Virus record (IMG/VR): IMGVR_UViG_3300027513_000027
Location: 1 to 45,597 of that record
DNA: 45,597 bases
Direction: 5' to 3' (one strand)
DNA from: a virus
Under the pieces are notes generated by a model. It had not been told where the DNA came from and made no database searches. It worked only from the letters and a program-made list of their open reading frames with translations. The translations under genes were made by a program, and so were the position numbers. This document shows, in pieces, positions 39,801 to 45,597 of the stretch (positions are counted from its first letter, which is position 1; every line of letters starts with the position of its first letter).

Positions 39801-42015
39801 TAGGGCCCAATTCTACTCCTGCATCCGCAGCGATCCCAGCAACTGTATCTTGAGCAGTCACTGGAGATTCTTCTTTAGCTTTCACAATTTTACGTTGACG
39901 TTTAGGCTTCTCTAATACCGGAGCTGTGTCTACTATACCCGGAGCAGGAGGCAAAGTGACGGTTTCACCAGGAGCTGCTCTTGCAAGCTCAACTTGAGCC
40001 GGTAATTCAGTAGCCTTAGCTACTACTTCTCCTGTAGGCTTAACATATGATAGCTCACCTTCTGGAGTTTGTGTTAGCTGCACATCAGGCTTAGCAACTT
40101 CTGTAGTTATGCGTTTACCTTCTTCAAGTTCACGCTTCAAATTATTATAGTATTCTGCAACAGGTTGCCTAAATGCTTCACCACGCAAGCCTTGTTCACT
40201 GGCAATAGCTCGTATTTTTTCAATCTCAGTAATCATACTATCAAATCGAGAACGCGGAATGTCAATACCTGCATCTTTAAGTGCTTTGGCTACCTGCAAA
40301 CTAAGCTCAGGAACGCGTGCTGTATTTTGGACGGAGCCTTTTCCGTACTGATCCCACAGCATATCTTTAAAGCTCCCACCAATAGCACCAGCTAAGTCAC
40401 TAAACATTCCTCCAAAATCAAGCTCACCACGCACTGCAGAAACAGGAGTTTCAACGCCAGCTGGTATTTGAGTACTTGCTGAGGTAGCAGGCACAGATTC
40501 TGCTGATTTTGTTGCACGTACCTGTCTGAGCCTAGGTTCAACAGCTGTAATCTCTTCTGGTGAAAATCCTAATCGTTCAAGGCCTATACGTGTAGATTCA
40601 TTATTACGTAATCCTTCACGTGCTATTGATTTAAGCTCGCCAAGTGCGGAAGTTTGTACGGATTTAGGTGCCTCAGGTGACATAGCGTTGTTATATAAGT
40701 GTCGTGCTGAACCGCGTCCATCAGCAGTAACTTCTCTATATCCTAAGCCATAATTACTAGCAGCATCAGAAGCTGGCTGCATACGTTCAGGTGCAGCAGC
40801 TGCTACAGATACGTCCCCTAAAGCTGGTGCTGGAGCAACTTCACGGGGTGCAGCAGCTGCTACTTCTGGCGCTCGCACGCTGTCACCAGGAGCTGCTCCT
40901 AATTGCTCTTGTCTACGACGTAATACATCAGCTAATCCTGTAACTGGTTCTTCAGCACGAGTTCGTAAGGTATCAGTTAGCTGAGTAACAGGCTCACGTA
41001 AAGTAGTTGTCAAGTCCGTGATAGGACGACGCAGAGTTTCTACTAATCGTGCACGTGCTGCATCAAGCGCAGGTCCAGCTTCTGGATAACGGTTCACAGA
41101 TTCGGCAAGTCGTGTAGCTGATTCTAAAACTGGCGCTGAAAGCAATTCTCCATCAGTGCGAGCATTGCGTACTTTTGTTCGTAAATCAGATACTCGCGAA
41201 CGCAGTTCTGGTGCAGCTGCACGCACACCTTTGTCTAAGCCGTAAAATAAAACTAGCTCCATTCCAAAGCTGAGCAATCTAGCTTTGTCTGGGTCCATGC
41301 CAATTTTAGTAGCTTGATCAGCAATAAAATCAGACGTTGCTTTAATTGCGTGTGGAACAGTGTTAATCAATTCCAGTGTCTTCTTTCCAGTTTCTGATTT
41401 AGGTTCATAACTCCAGCCTTTTGTTGCTTCTTCTGAACGCTTGAATATATCGCGGAAATGTGTAGGAGATTGTTCAGCTGGTGTGGCAAAGACATCAGGC
41501 ATAGATGCTCGTTGAGTTGCTTGTGTAGGTTCAACAAATGGCGAGCCTGCAAATGGACCCTCACGAGCAGTACGTGCGGCATACGTGTTTAGTACGTCCG
41601 AAGCTGAAAGTGCCATACTAGCTGCACCAGTTACTAGTCCAGTTGCAGCTCCAAACATACCTTCACCAACATCGGTCAAGAATTTAGTGTGCCCACGAAT
41701 TGCTTGATTTAGGTAGCCTGCACCAGTATCTGCTAATTTTGCTGCAGCAATAGGTAAATCACCTGCTTTAGATAGAGTAGTTCTGCCTGCTTGTATTGTT
41801 TCAGGAGTTTGTGACACTGGTGGAGGAAGCTGATCGCCAACAAGCTTAGTTTCGCTAGTTGCATTATAGTGATTATTTAATGCTTCTTCAAGATCGGGTT
41901 TAGCAGGCGTAGTCAAAGGAGTAAGTGGATTAAACGCTGGCTTTGGGTCAAGTATATTAAAATCGTCACCAAGCCCAAAGAGTTTATTTACGCTAATTGG
42001 TACAACTGTAGACAC
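36862..42015 (-). CDS. Giant internal virion / ejection protein (1,717 aa)
   Basis: The largest gene. The product starts at GTG 42015 with GGAGG nine bases upstream. The first 700 residues are low-complexity, with a Gly/Ala hydrophobic region near 110-145 and Pro/Thr-rich stretches including a repeated 'PITDLTTTLREPVTQLTDTL' pattern. The last 700 are helical and end in a basic tail (RRERGGRRARD); a segment 'VAGKALTQFQTFLISDW' resembles large phage internal and polyvalent proteins. It is probably carried in the head and injected with DNA. No peptidoglycan-hydrolase motif was seen. Confidence 0.75.
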   Translation of the reverse strand: MSTVVPISVNKLFGLGDDFNILDPKPAFNPLTPLTTPAKPDLEEALNNHYNATSETKLVGDQLPPPVSQTPETIQAGRTTLSKAGDLPIAAAKLADTGAGYLNQAIRGHTKFLTDVGEGMFGAATGLVTGAASMALSASDVLNTYAARTAREGPFAGSPFVEPTQATQRASMPDVFATPAEQSPTHFRDIFKRSEEATKGWSYEPKSETGKKTLELINTVPHAIKATSDFIADQATKIGMDPDKARLLSFGMELVLFYGLDKGVRAAAPELRSRVSDLRTKVRNARTDGELLSAPVLESATRLAESVNRYPEAGPALDAARARLVETLRRPITDLTTTLREPVTQLTDTLRTRAEEPVTGLADVLRRRQEQLGAAPGDSVRAPEVAAAAPREVAPAPALGDVSVAAAAPERMQPASDAASNYGLGYREVTADGRGSARHLYNNAMSPEAPKSVQTSALGELKSIAREGLRNNESTRIGLERLGFSPEEITAVEPRLRQVRATKSAESVPATSASTQIPAGVETPVSAVRGELDFGGMFSDLAGAIGGSFKDMLWDQYGKGSVQNTARVPELSLQVAKALKDAGIDIPRSRFDSMITEIEKIRAIASEQGLRGEAFRQPVAEYYNNLKRELEEGKRITTEVAKPDVQLTQTPEGELSYVKPTGEVVAKATELPAQVELARAAPGETVTLPPAPGIVDTAPVLEKPKRQRKIVKAKEESPVTAQDTVAGIAADAGVELGPTPARSSAVSYYPVRSMTELGERLGNAIPEAGTIAPERAAIQVRTNTVGAKPDALFLDTTGLNTLTTLAEIEKQISRGRMSRETGEAMIANLRRQAEIGDTTLANAHEYNGQRLQREATLMADMLGIDLYVKKGKNYEQVPRDVVAADAKLNRGDVTTPSGVTKDEAAALADFRSAPIGPEQLKEIIDSSEKGIDISNSLPSELAPHYRTLLEAERQGINLSERRNFIDILKDVNTLLGESGAIGGRGPFNFNRERRMAAQRLEADARRIGSGFTDLFRRTLPPEQIPMFERYLEGISNPEPPKGVGPQRMSLDPDAIARGDQVVKHRVNTEGIPQGPPLWESDVIPIYDAANPGRSTFRGLEVPIYLMERMGLKDPIYYAYRTAQNEYNLALNAMRKDLKSMTKYFSPSSRERIGAYAYSTTPEGMRLLERAKTEVPTLNPAEMRAYNEMRGIYEDFYNRINEVREATGHEPLIKVDNYFTMARSFSVMERLGIVPDMLRHPPADINAQFTNHSITPFPHARLRSGSTYAAEFDAFRLMDRYASSSLKQIHIAPFISKLNELIETKLPDPTQTSKPWAERDVNWSLKEQNANAYNVLHSWKEYLATGTNQYKLPQKVENFITVVGNNLAYSLLSANLRSAGVQISTMRNTFQSLGYIPTVEGVTRSIGDIAAGGERWKRALDKSEILSGRRYQDAFSGMEFSLTGFRPRELVGAITRGRFTEIQGAAAGAGMKFLEVMDMVSANVSWNAAYDHATKALRKTDREAIRIADDLVVKTQGSTMPGDLAGIQRSVAGKALTQFQTFLISDWNFLQREVLGLKDPKMTWGDTAMNAARFVGTTAAFNVLFENVLNVQSPFPTFVKDAKSAIADNDSDPLKIAWRLASGILEPIPVIGASRYGKSIAGPAVEVGRDFTRGLAGSPLAPSPYESLAKMAGIPGTQQIAKTLRARNRGEGWYNSITGWYSEDTGTRRERGGRRARD

Positions 42016-42041
42016 TTTCTATTACCTCCGTAAACAGCTTT

Positions 42042-42194
42042 CGCAGTCATTTCCCTACGGTGGCCTAGGGAGTTTACTCCTTACAGCAGAACCTGTCAAG
42101 ACTCACTACGTTCGGCCTCCTTACAGTCGGCAACTTGACAGAACCTGCTTCCTCTCGTTCACTCGGATGTCCACCTGCGGGAAAATGCCTGGCC
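42042..42194 (-). repeat. Structured intergenic element, copy F
   Basis: Minus-strand element in the leader of the giant gene. Stem 1: CATTTCCC (42048-42055) with GGGAAAATG (42179-42187, one bulge). Stem 2: GGTGG (42059-42063) with CCACC (42171-42175). Stem 3: CTGTCAAG (42093-42100) with CTTGACAG (42134-42141), extended by GCAG/CTGC. The stem-3 loop has GAACGTAGTGAG, shared with copy E. Confidence 0.85.
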
Positions 42195-42259
42195 GCGCTG
42201 AAGTACAGGGAATCACTGACCTCGCGTTGCTCGGCACCACAGTTTTACATTGTTGCTTT

Positions 42260-42274
42260 GGTTAAAATGTAACC
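42260..42274 (-). repeat. 15-bp leader palindrome, copy 11
   Basis: Minus-strand core GGTTACATTTTAACC followed by AAAGCA. It lies 66 bases upstream of element F and 20 bases after the stop of the 353-aa gene. Confidence 0.85.
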
Positions 42275-42294
42275 ACACTAATTCTTGTGAGCAA

Positions 42295-43356
42295 CTATTG
42301 AGTTGTTTTAGGTATACTAGTTACAGCAGTTTTCCATGGAACTGGTTGTTGAAGCTTAGGATAAAATACTTGTTCCATGTACTGCTGAACAGTCATACTA
42401 CGAGCTTCAGCTTTATCATATATTTCTTGTGCAGTGTAGCTATGGCCACCTACTGTAGGCAAATCACGCTTTTTCATGCGTGGTGTACTGCCGTAAATAT
42501 TTCCAGGCTCGGATTCTAGTATATACACATATGGCTTCTGGCTTGTAGCGTGGAACATATCCGCATCAGTTGCTAGCTCGCCTTCATCCTTCTCAATCTT
42601 ATAGCCACCGGGCTTCTTAGCGAGAATATTCTGCTCGGCTCTAGTGGAAGCAGTAAGCGCTGTTTGTGCATCCTTACGAGCTTCACGCTTCAAGCGCTCA
42701 GCTTCTTTGTAGTTAGTAATCATTTGCTGGCGTGTTTTGGTTATGTCATCAAGTAATGCTGGACCCTTCATCTTAAATGTCTGCTCAGAATCAGGCCCAG
42801 TCTTTAGCTGCATAGTTACATACTCATCAATCTGATTCTGTAATAATTCAGCTTCTTTTGGTGCGGTTGTTGCAACGCGTGCCGCATTAGCACGTGAATA
42901 TCCAGCTGCTGCAAGACTTTGCTCGATATTAGCATCAGCTTGGCGCTTCTCATAAGCAAGCATTTCTGTTCGCTGTCTGGTGAGAGCATCAGATGAACGT
43001 GCTGCCGCATCACTCTGTCGAACATTAGCACGTTGTGCCGCAACTTGTTCTGGTAGAAGTGTTCTGTTACTTAGTGTTTGCTGCTGGCGTTCAGCAGTCA
43101 ATGCTCTGTTCGCATCAATTTCAGCTAGTCGTCTTTGTGCTATATGCGGCTGCTCAGCACGTAGCGAGTCTGCCTGTGCGCGATTCAATTCGCCTGTTGC
43201 TTGACGGTATGCAATCTGCGATTCTACATCAGCACCTTGAATTATGCTAGATACTGATTGCTGGCGTAGATTCTCAGCTTGATTCTCTACTTGTAATGTT
43301 GTAGCTATTTGTTCTGGAGTAAGCCCAGCAAGTGAACCACCACCAGCTGGGCTCAT
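42295..43356 (-). CDS. Alanine/glutamine-rich internal virion candidate
   Basis: The product is 353 aa. Residues about 15-240 are Ala/Gln/Arg-rich long helices ('AQRRLAEIDANRALTAERQQ', 'RQSDAAARSSDALTRQRTE') like internal core or ejection proteins of podoviruses. The C-terminal part is a globular region with 'SYTAQEIYDKAEARSMTVQQ'. It overlaps the upstream gene by 4 bases. The role in DNA ejection is inferred from composition and position. Confidence 0.6.
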   Translation of the reverse strand: MSPAGGGSLAGLTPEQIATTLQVENQAENLRQQSVSSIIQGADVESQIAYRQATGELNRAQADSLRAEQPHIAQRRLAEIDANRALTAERQQQTLSNRTLLPEQVAAQRANVRQSDAAARSSDALTRQRTEMLAYEKRQADANIEQSLAAAGYSRANAARVATTAPKEAELLQNQIDEYVTMQLKTGPDSEQTFKMKGPALLDDITKTRQQMITNYKEAERLKREARKDAQTALTASTRAEQNILAKKPGGYKIEKDEGELATDADMFHATSQKPYVYILESEPGNIYGSTPRMKKRDLPTVGGHSYTAQEIYDKAEARSMTVQQYMEQVFYPKLQQPVPWKTAVTSIPKTTQ

Positions 43357-43946
43357 AAGAAAGGGATTATGCTCCTTATATCAAAAGGTCTAGAAGGAGT
43401 AGGAGTAGACTGAGTAACAGGAGTAGTCTGCACGGGCTCTCTTTGAGCAGTGACAGTAGTTCCTTCTAAAGTAAGTGGATTTGCACTTGTTCCTTGATCA
43501 AGTAATTCCGCACCCGCTGGGCTAACAGCAGGAGAAGGAGTATTAACATTGCTCGTACTTGTTTGTAGCTGTTGTGGTGCAGCTTTTGATGGAGTAGTTT
43601 GTTGGGCAGGCCCTGGTAAATCAGCATCAATTCGTACGCTGCCGTCACTGTTAGCTTTAACTCCCGTAACACCTTGCTCACCTTTAGGAGTAAGCAAGTT
43701 GCCTTGAGGATTAGCCATATTCTCTAGTGTATAAAGCAGTACACGCTGCTGGTGCTTGCGTGCTTCTTCTTGTGTTTGAGCACGATTAGCTGCAATCTGT
43801 GACTGATTATATGCAGTTGTAGCACCTCCTAAAGCACCACCAACTCCCTGAGGATCTAATTTCATACCTATACCAGCGAGTAGATTTTGATTCTCAGGCT
43901 TCTTTAGCCAGTCACTCATACTACCGAACATGCCAGTTGTTGCCAT
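43353..43946 (-). CDS. Putative internal virion protein with Pro/Thr-rich half
   Basis: The product is 197 aa. The N-terminal 80 residues form a helical, Gly/Ala-containing region ('DPQGVGGALGGATTAYNQSQ'). The remaining 110 are Pro/Thr/Gln/Ser rich and probably disordered. It overlaps the next gene and follows palindrome copy 12 with GGAG upstream of ATG 43946. The arrangement suggests it acts with its two neighbours as an ejection set. Confidence 0.6.
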   Translation of the reverse strand: MATTGMFGSMSDWLKKPENQNLLAGIGMKLDPQGVGGALGGATTAYNQSQIAANRAQTQEEARKHQQRVLLYTLENMANPQGNLLTPKGEQGVTGVKANSDGSVRIDADLPGPAQQTTPSKAAPQQLQTSTSNVNTPSPAVSPAGAELLDQGTSANPLTLEGTTVTAQREPVQTTPVTQSTPTPSRPFDIRSIIPFL

Positions 43947-43966
43947 TGCTTAATCTCCAATGCTGC

Positions 43967-43981
43967 GGTTAGAATTTAACC
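43967..43981 (-). repeat. 15-bp leader palindrome, copy 12
   Basis: Minus-strand core GGTTAAATTCTAACC with flank GCAGCA, then GGAG. It lies between the 543-aa and 197-aa genes, 20 bases upstream of ATG 43946. Confidence 0.9.
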
Positions 43982-43988
43982 AAAGTAA

Positions 43989-45597
43989 TTATTGCAAGTA
44001 TCCACCAACGCCTCCTAACACAGCACCTGCAACCGCACCTATTGCCGTGCCGTAGCCAGGAAACGCACTACCTACCGCCGCGCCAGTTGCAGCACCTGAA
44101 AGTGCTCCTGAAAGTGCGCTTACTGCTTGCGATGGTCTTTTAGTGCTCGGTGCAGTACCACCGCTAATGCTGGCCATTAAATTAGCTGCTTTCTGGAATA
44201 GATCAATTTCCCAGCTGGATGCATGCTCAGCTATCTTTAAGTTTTCATCTGATTCTTCTTTTCGTGCAAGTACTATAAAAGCATTTCCTTTTACTGAACC
44301 ATCAATTAGTCCACGTTGCATCTCAAGCTTAGTGGTAATAAGCCGCGACATTTCACCAGCTGAAACTATTGCGTTCTTCCATCGGTTAATCTTAAAGTTT
44401 CCATCTATCTCATTCTTTTGCAGCTTGAATCGCATGTTCTGATCACTAGCAGTAAGTTTGAGTTTTACTGTATTGTCCTGAAAATTCAGCTTGAATTTCG
44501 TGTTCTGTTCACTGGCAGTAATTACCAGTTGTGTATTACGCTCACCAGCCGAAAGCTTAAATCGCGTAGTCTGTTCACTGGCAGCAAGTTTGAATCTAGC
44601 ATTTTGGTCACTGGCAGTAGTTTTGAGTTGCACTTCCTGATTACTGTGAGCAATTTTTAGCTGTACAGTCTCACTTGTATTTGCTACTTTGAATCTGGAG
44701 TTCTGTTCGCTGGCAGAAACTTTATACACGCGTGTTTCTTCACGTACAGCAAGATTCTCTTGTGCATTCAGCTGATTTGCCTGACGTATGAATTCAGCAT
44801 TTGCATTAAGTTCTGCAACTTGCAGCTGTGTATTCTGTCCGCTGGCGGCTACAAGTAATTGTGTATTCAGCTGGTCTTGAGCAAGTAAATACTTAGCACG
44901 TTGTTCTGCTGCATATCGTGCGACATCTCTATCGTACATGCCATAAAGTATGGCTTCACCTATTACAAATGCACTTGTAGTAATAGCATTAATATTAAGC
45001 ATTCCTGCCTTATAGCGCGGCAGCACTTCATTCTCTAAATTGTCAAGTAGTGCTGCAGCGTACGCTGCAATATCAGCTGCAAGTGCAGTTTCATCGACAT
45101 CTATTGTATCGGCAGTAATAGCAGGAGCTGTTATACTACTTGCAACATACGTGTATGCAACAGCCGCTACATCAGCTACTGCTGTACTTAGTGCAGTAGT
45201 ATCTAATGTAACTGTGTCAGCAGTAACGGTGTCAGCAGTTGCAGCATCAGCCGTAACAGTAGTTGCAGTGACACTATCTAATGTAACGGTGTCCAATGCC
45301 GCTGATTCTAGCGGTGATGTGTCTAAAGTAAGTAATACAAGTGCAGCTGCAAATGCTGTTTGAAAGCTCGTGATTCCATCAAAAGCATTAATTGTTGCAC
45401 TAACTGTAGATAGTAAGTTTTCTACTAGAGACACTTGATCCTGTGGATCATACGCATTCTCGCCGTCAAACGGACTATTTTCATTAGCACTATTTATTGC
45501 GTCTGCAAATGAGCGCGTAATTACAGAACCGCCAGCATGATTTAGAAGATTCTTATGAAACTCTTCTAAATAAGCTGGATAACTTACTTGGCCACTG
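43989..45597 (-). CDS. Repeat-rich virion/ejection protein (most of a 543-aa protein, 5' end across the junction)
   Basis: Together with 1-186 this makes about 543 aa. Order: Gly/Ser N-terminus and short helix; a block of 5-residue repeats of the type T-A-D-T-V; a helical region; fourteen 11-residue repeats ('VSASEQNSRFK' and relatives); a linker; and a C-terminal glycine zipper ('GAATGAAVGSAFPGYGTAIG') as in membrane-active ejection proteins such as the T7 gp14 kind. Likely role: a membrane-spanning part of the DNA-ejection channel. The glycine zipper and context support this; identity is not proven. Confidence 0.75.
   Translation of the reverse strand, partial: SGQVSYPAYLEEFHKNLLNHAGGSVITRSFADAINSANENSPFDGENAYDPQDQVSLVENLLSTVSATINAFDGITSFQTAFAAALVLLTLDTSPLESAALDTVTLDSVTATTVTADAATADTVTADTVTLDTTALSTAVADVAAVAYTYVASSITAPAITADTIDVDETALAADIAAYAAALLDNLENEVLPRYKAGMLNINAITTSAFVIGEAILYGMYDRDVARYAAEQRAKYLLAQDQLNTQLLVAASGQNTQLQVAELNANAEFIRQANQLNAQENLAVREETRVYKVSASEQNSRFKVANTSETVQLKIAHSNQEVQLKTTASDQNARFKLAASEQTTRFKLSAGERNTQLVITASEQNTKFKLNFQDNTVKLKLTASDQNMRFKLQKNEIDGNFKINRWKNAIVSAGEMSRLITTKLEMQRGLIDGSVKGNAFIVLARKEESDENLKIAEHASSWEIDLFQKAANLMASISGGTAPSTKRPSQAVSALSGALSGAATGAAVGSAFPGYGTAIGAVAGAVLGGVGGYLQ
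44391..44852 (-). repeat. Fourteen tandem 33-base (11-residue) repeats
   Basis: Exactly 462 bases encode 14 units of 11 residues with consensus [VL]xASxQNxRFK, such as VAASGQNTQLQ, TTASDQNARFK, LAASEQTTRFK and ITASEQNTKFK. The period of 11 suits a right-handed hendecad coiled coil or beta-solenoid-like rod. DNA copies have diverged, so selection has held the protein pattern. Confidence 0.9.
45435..45597. repeat. Terminal direct repeat, right copy
   Basis: Same 163 bases as 1-163 except c at 45471. See the left copy. Confidence 0.95.

Noticed and set aside
7845-42194. Group I/II intron or tRNA-like structures for the structured elements
   Set aside because: No conserved P7/P3 core, domain V or cloverleaf pattern is visible, and the elements lie between rather than inside genes.
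3724-43981. CRISPR array from repeated palindromes
   Set aside because: Copies are scattered over 40 kb, without regular spacers, and no cas gene is present.
45040-45363. 107-codon plus-strand frame rich in Ala/Val/Ser
   Set aside because: It is the antisense shadow of the T-A-D-T-V repeat block in the virion gene.
43989-45434. A separate 481-aa gene starting at GTG 45434
   Set aside because: The upstream frame remains open through the terminal repeat to ATG 186, which has a convincing N-terminus; the GTG is an internal valine codon.
1-45597. T7-like RNA polymerase or integrase
   Set aside because: No reading frame carries the needed motifs, so host polymerase dependence and a lytic life style are the simplest reading.

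Overview
The window reads as one complete, circularly permuted or terminally redundant genome of a lytic, tailed dsDNA phage. The last 163 bases repeat the first 163 with one mismatch, and a single gene reads in frame across that junction, so the map closes at about 45.4 kb. I see no integrase, excisionase or repressor, no tRNA genes and no phage RNA polymerase. The virion genes (terminase, large portal, SU10/DUF5309-like capsid protein, scaffold, beta-helix-type tail spike, a 1,717-residue internal protein) and the absence of tape-measure, sheath or baseplate genes point to a short-tailed (podovirus-like) particle. The many near-perfect sigma70-type promoters imply that host RNA polymerase transcribes the genome. 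A phage OmpA-like lipoprotein suggests a Gram-negative host. The host cannot be named from sequence alone.

Layout. (1) Minus strand, 14.4 kb down through position 1 and on to about 36.3 kb across the junction: the late block. In transcription order it holds a membrane protein, small terminase, a homing endonuclease (frame broken), large terminase, a fibre-like protein, portal, scaffold, major capsid protein, neck/adaptor candidates, tail spike, a second tail protein, a small GNAT-like protein, three internal/ejection candidates, the giant 1,717-aa protein and an OmpA-like lipoprotein. (2) 14.4-15.05 kb: a divergent control region with one late-strand and three early-strand promoters, a GC-rich alternating purine/pyrimidine tract and strong hairpins. 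(3) Plus strand, 15.05-36.28 kb: early and replication genes. The first half is a set of small, mostly unknown proteins (membrane peptides, coiled coils, zinc ribbons, RHH-like regulators, a MazG-like pyrophosphohydrolase). The second half is the DNA module: ParB-like protein, DUF4406, HNH nuclease, PD-(D/E)XK nuclease, Sak4-like ATPase, ssDNA-binding candidate, ParB-methyltransferase fusion, UDG-exonuclease-PolA fusion carrying an intein, and a DUF3987-like primase/helicase candidate. A short minus-strand island at 16.4-17.1 kb has two HNH genes with their own promoter.

Two repeat systems run through the whole genome and are the most unusual content. One is a 15-bp palindrome (GGTTARAWTTTAACC type) in 12 intergenic copies, 11 of them just upstream of a gene on the same strand. 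The other is a roughly 145-160-nt structured element in six copies, with a shared three-stem architecture whose second stem differs in sequence in every copy yet always pairs. At least two miniature relatives exist. The elements often sit next to the palindromes in 5' leaders, and two copies lie antisense to their neighbours. Together with the stereotyped promoters, in which most predicted transcripts would begin with ATG or GTG, they suggest a phage-specific layer of post-transcriptional control or a mobile non-coding element family. The genome is also rich in homing-type elements: an intein, one LAGLIDADG gene and three HNH genes.
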